A DNA stretch of 5,680 bases from an uncultured Bacillota bacterium (lineage in GTDB: Bacteria > Bacillota > Clostridia > Peptostreptococcales > Anaerovoracaceae), in the NCBI GenBank assembly GCA_902465215.1, contig CABQMM010000098.1, positions 1 to 5,680 of the forward strand, written 5' to 3'. The translations under genes and the position numbers were made by a program. This document shows positions 5,604-5,680 of this stretch, in pieces; the first letter of the stretch is position 1, and every line of letters starts with the position of its first letter. Under the pieces are notes generated by a model. It ran no database searches. It was not told where the DNA came from and saw only the letters and a program-made list of their open reading frames with translations.

Positions 5604-5680
5604 ATGATTCGATATATAAAAGGAATTTATGCGATGACTTTCGAAAACGGCATTGTCGTTGAAAACGGCTCAGGCATGGG
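5604..5680 (+). CDS. ruvA: Holliday junction DNA helicase subunit RuvA, N-terminus (partial, cut by window end)
   Basis: Twenty-five full codons are visible, starting MIRYIKGIYAM and continuing through ENGIVVENGSGMG. This matches the RuvA N-terminal OB-fold pattern (MI..IKG, then a central IVVE-NGIGY-type strand). RuvA binds the four-way junction and loads the RuvB motor; here it would work with the RuvC encoded just upstream. The ATG lies two bases after the ruvC stop, and its Shine-Dalgarno AAGGAGG (5587-5593) is inside the last codons of ruvC, so the two are tightly linked in one operon. Only the beginning is seen, so integrity of the rest and the presence of ruvB cannot be judged. The identification rests on the short match plus position. 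Confidence 0.9.
   Translation, partial: MIRYIKGIYAMTFENGIVVENGSGM

Noticed and set aside
1..5680. CRISPR array, tRNA, insertion sequence, toxin-antitoxin or phage genes
   Set aside because: I read both strands for repeated units, terminal inverted repeats, cloverleaf-like stretches and small paired genes and saw none; the content is housekeeping.

Overview
The window looks like ordinary chromosome of a moderately AT-rich, low-GC Gram-positive anaerobe, most likely a member of the Clostridia. Three things point there. Every gene has strong Shine-Dalgarno sites of the AGGAGG type. An ArgR-RecN pair is present, which is a typical Firmicutes couple. RuvC and RuvA occur together, whereas Bacillus-type Bacilli use RecU instead of RuvC. 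I cannot name the genus.

Left part (1-2840): An AT-rich intergenic region carries two divergent promoters. The minus-strand one appears to serve a gene that leaves the window at the left edge; only its first nine codons are visible (MYNKIILVV). The plus-strand one drives a short CstA-family transporter (265-1704), a probable peptide or pyruvate carrier. A 334-aa protein of unknown function follows 48 bases later with no terminator between. It has a central charged coiled coil and two membrane segments. A long imperfect hairpin with a T-tract (2773-2838) closes this unit and separates it from the convergent recN.

Right part (2860-5680): On the minus strand, argR (arginine repressor) and recN (SMC-like repair ATPase) overlap by four bases (ATGA) and form one transcription unit. 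Back to back with it on the plus strand is ruvC followed by ruvA, which is cut by the window end (Holliday-junction processing). The 157-base gap between argR and ruvC holds two convincing divergent promoters, both with extended -10 elements. A 14-bp palindrome that reads as a Gram-positive LexA (SOS) box sits exactly in the spacer of the ruvC promoter. A TGAAATTTCA palindrome covers the argR -35.

I see no tRNA, rRNA, CRISPR array, insertion sequence or integrated element. No clear new defence or mobile system is present. The points most worth following are the SOS operator shared between two divergent repair units, the unknown membrane protein linked to CstA, and the regulatory palindrome and divergent gene upstream of cstA.
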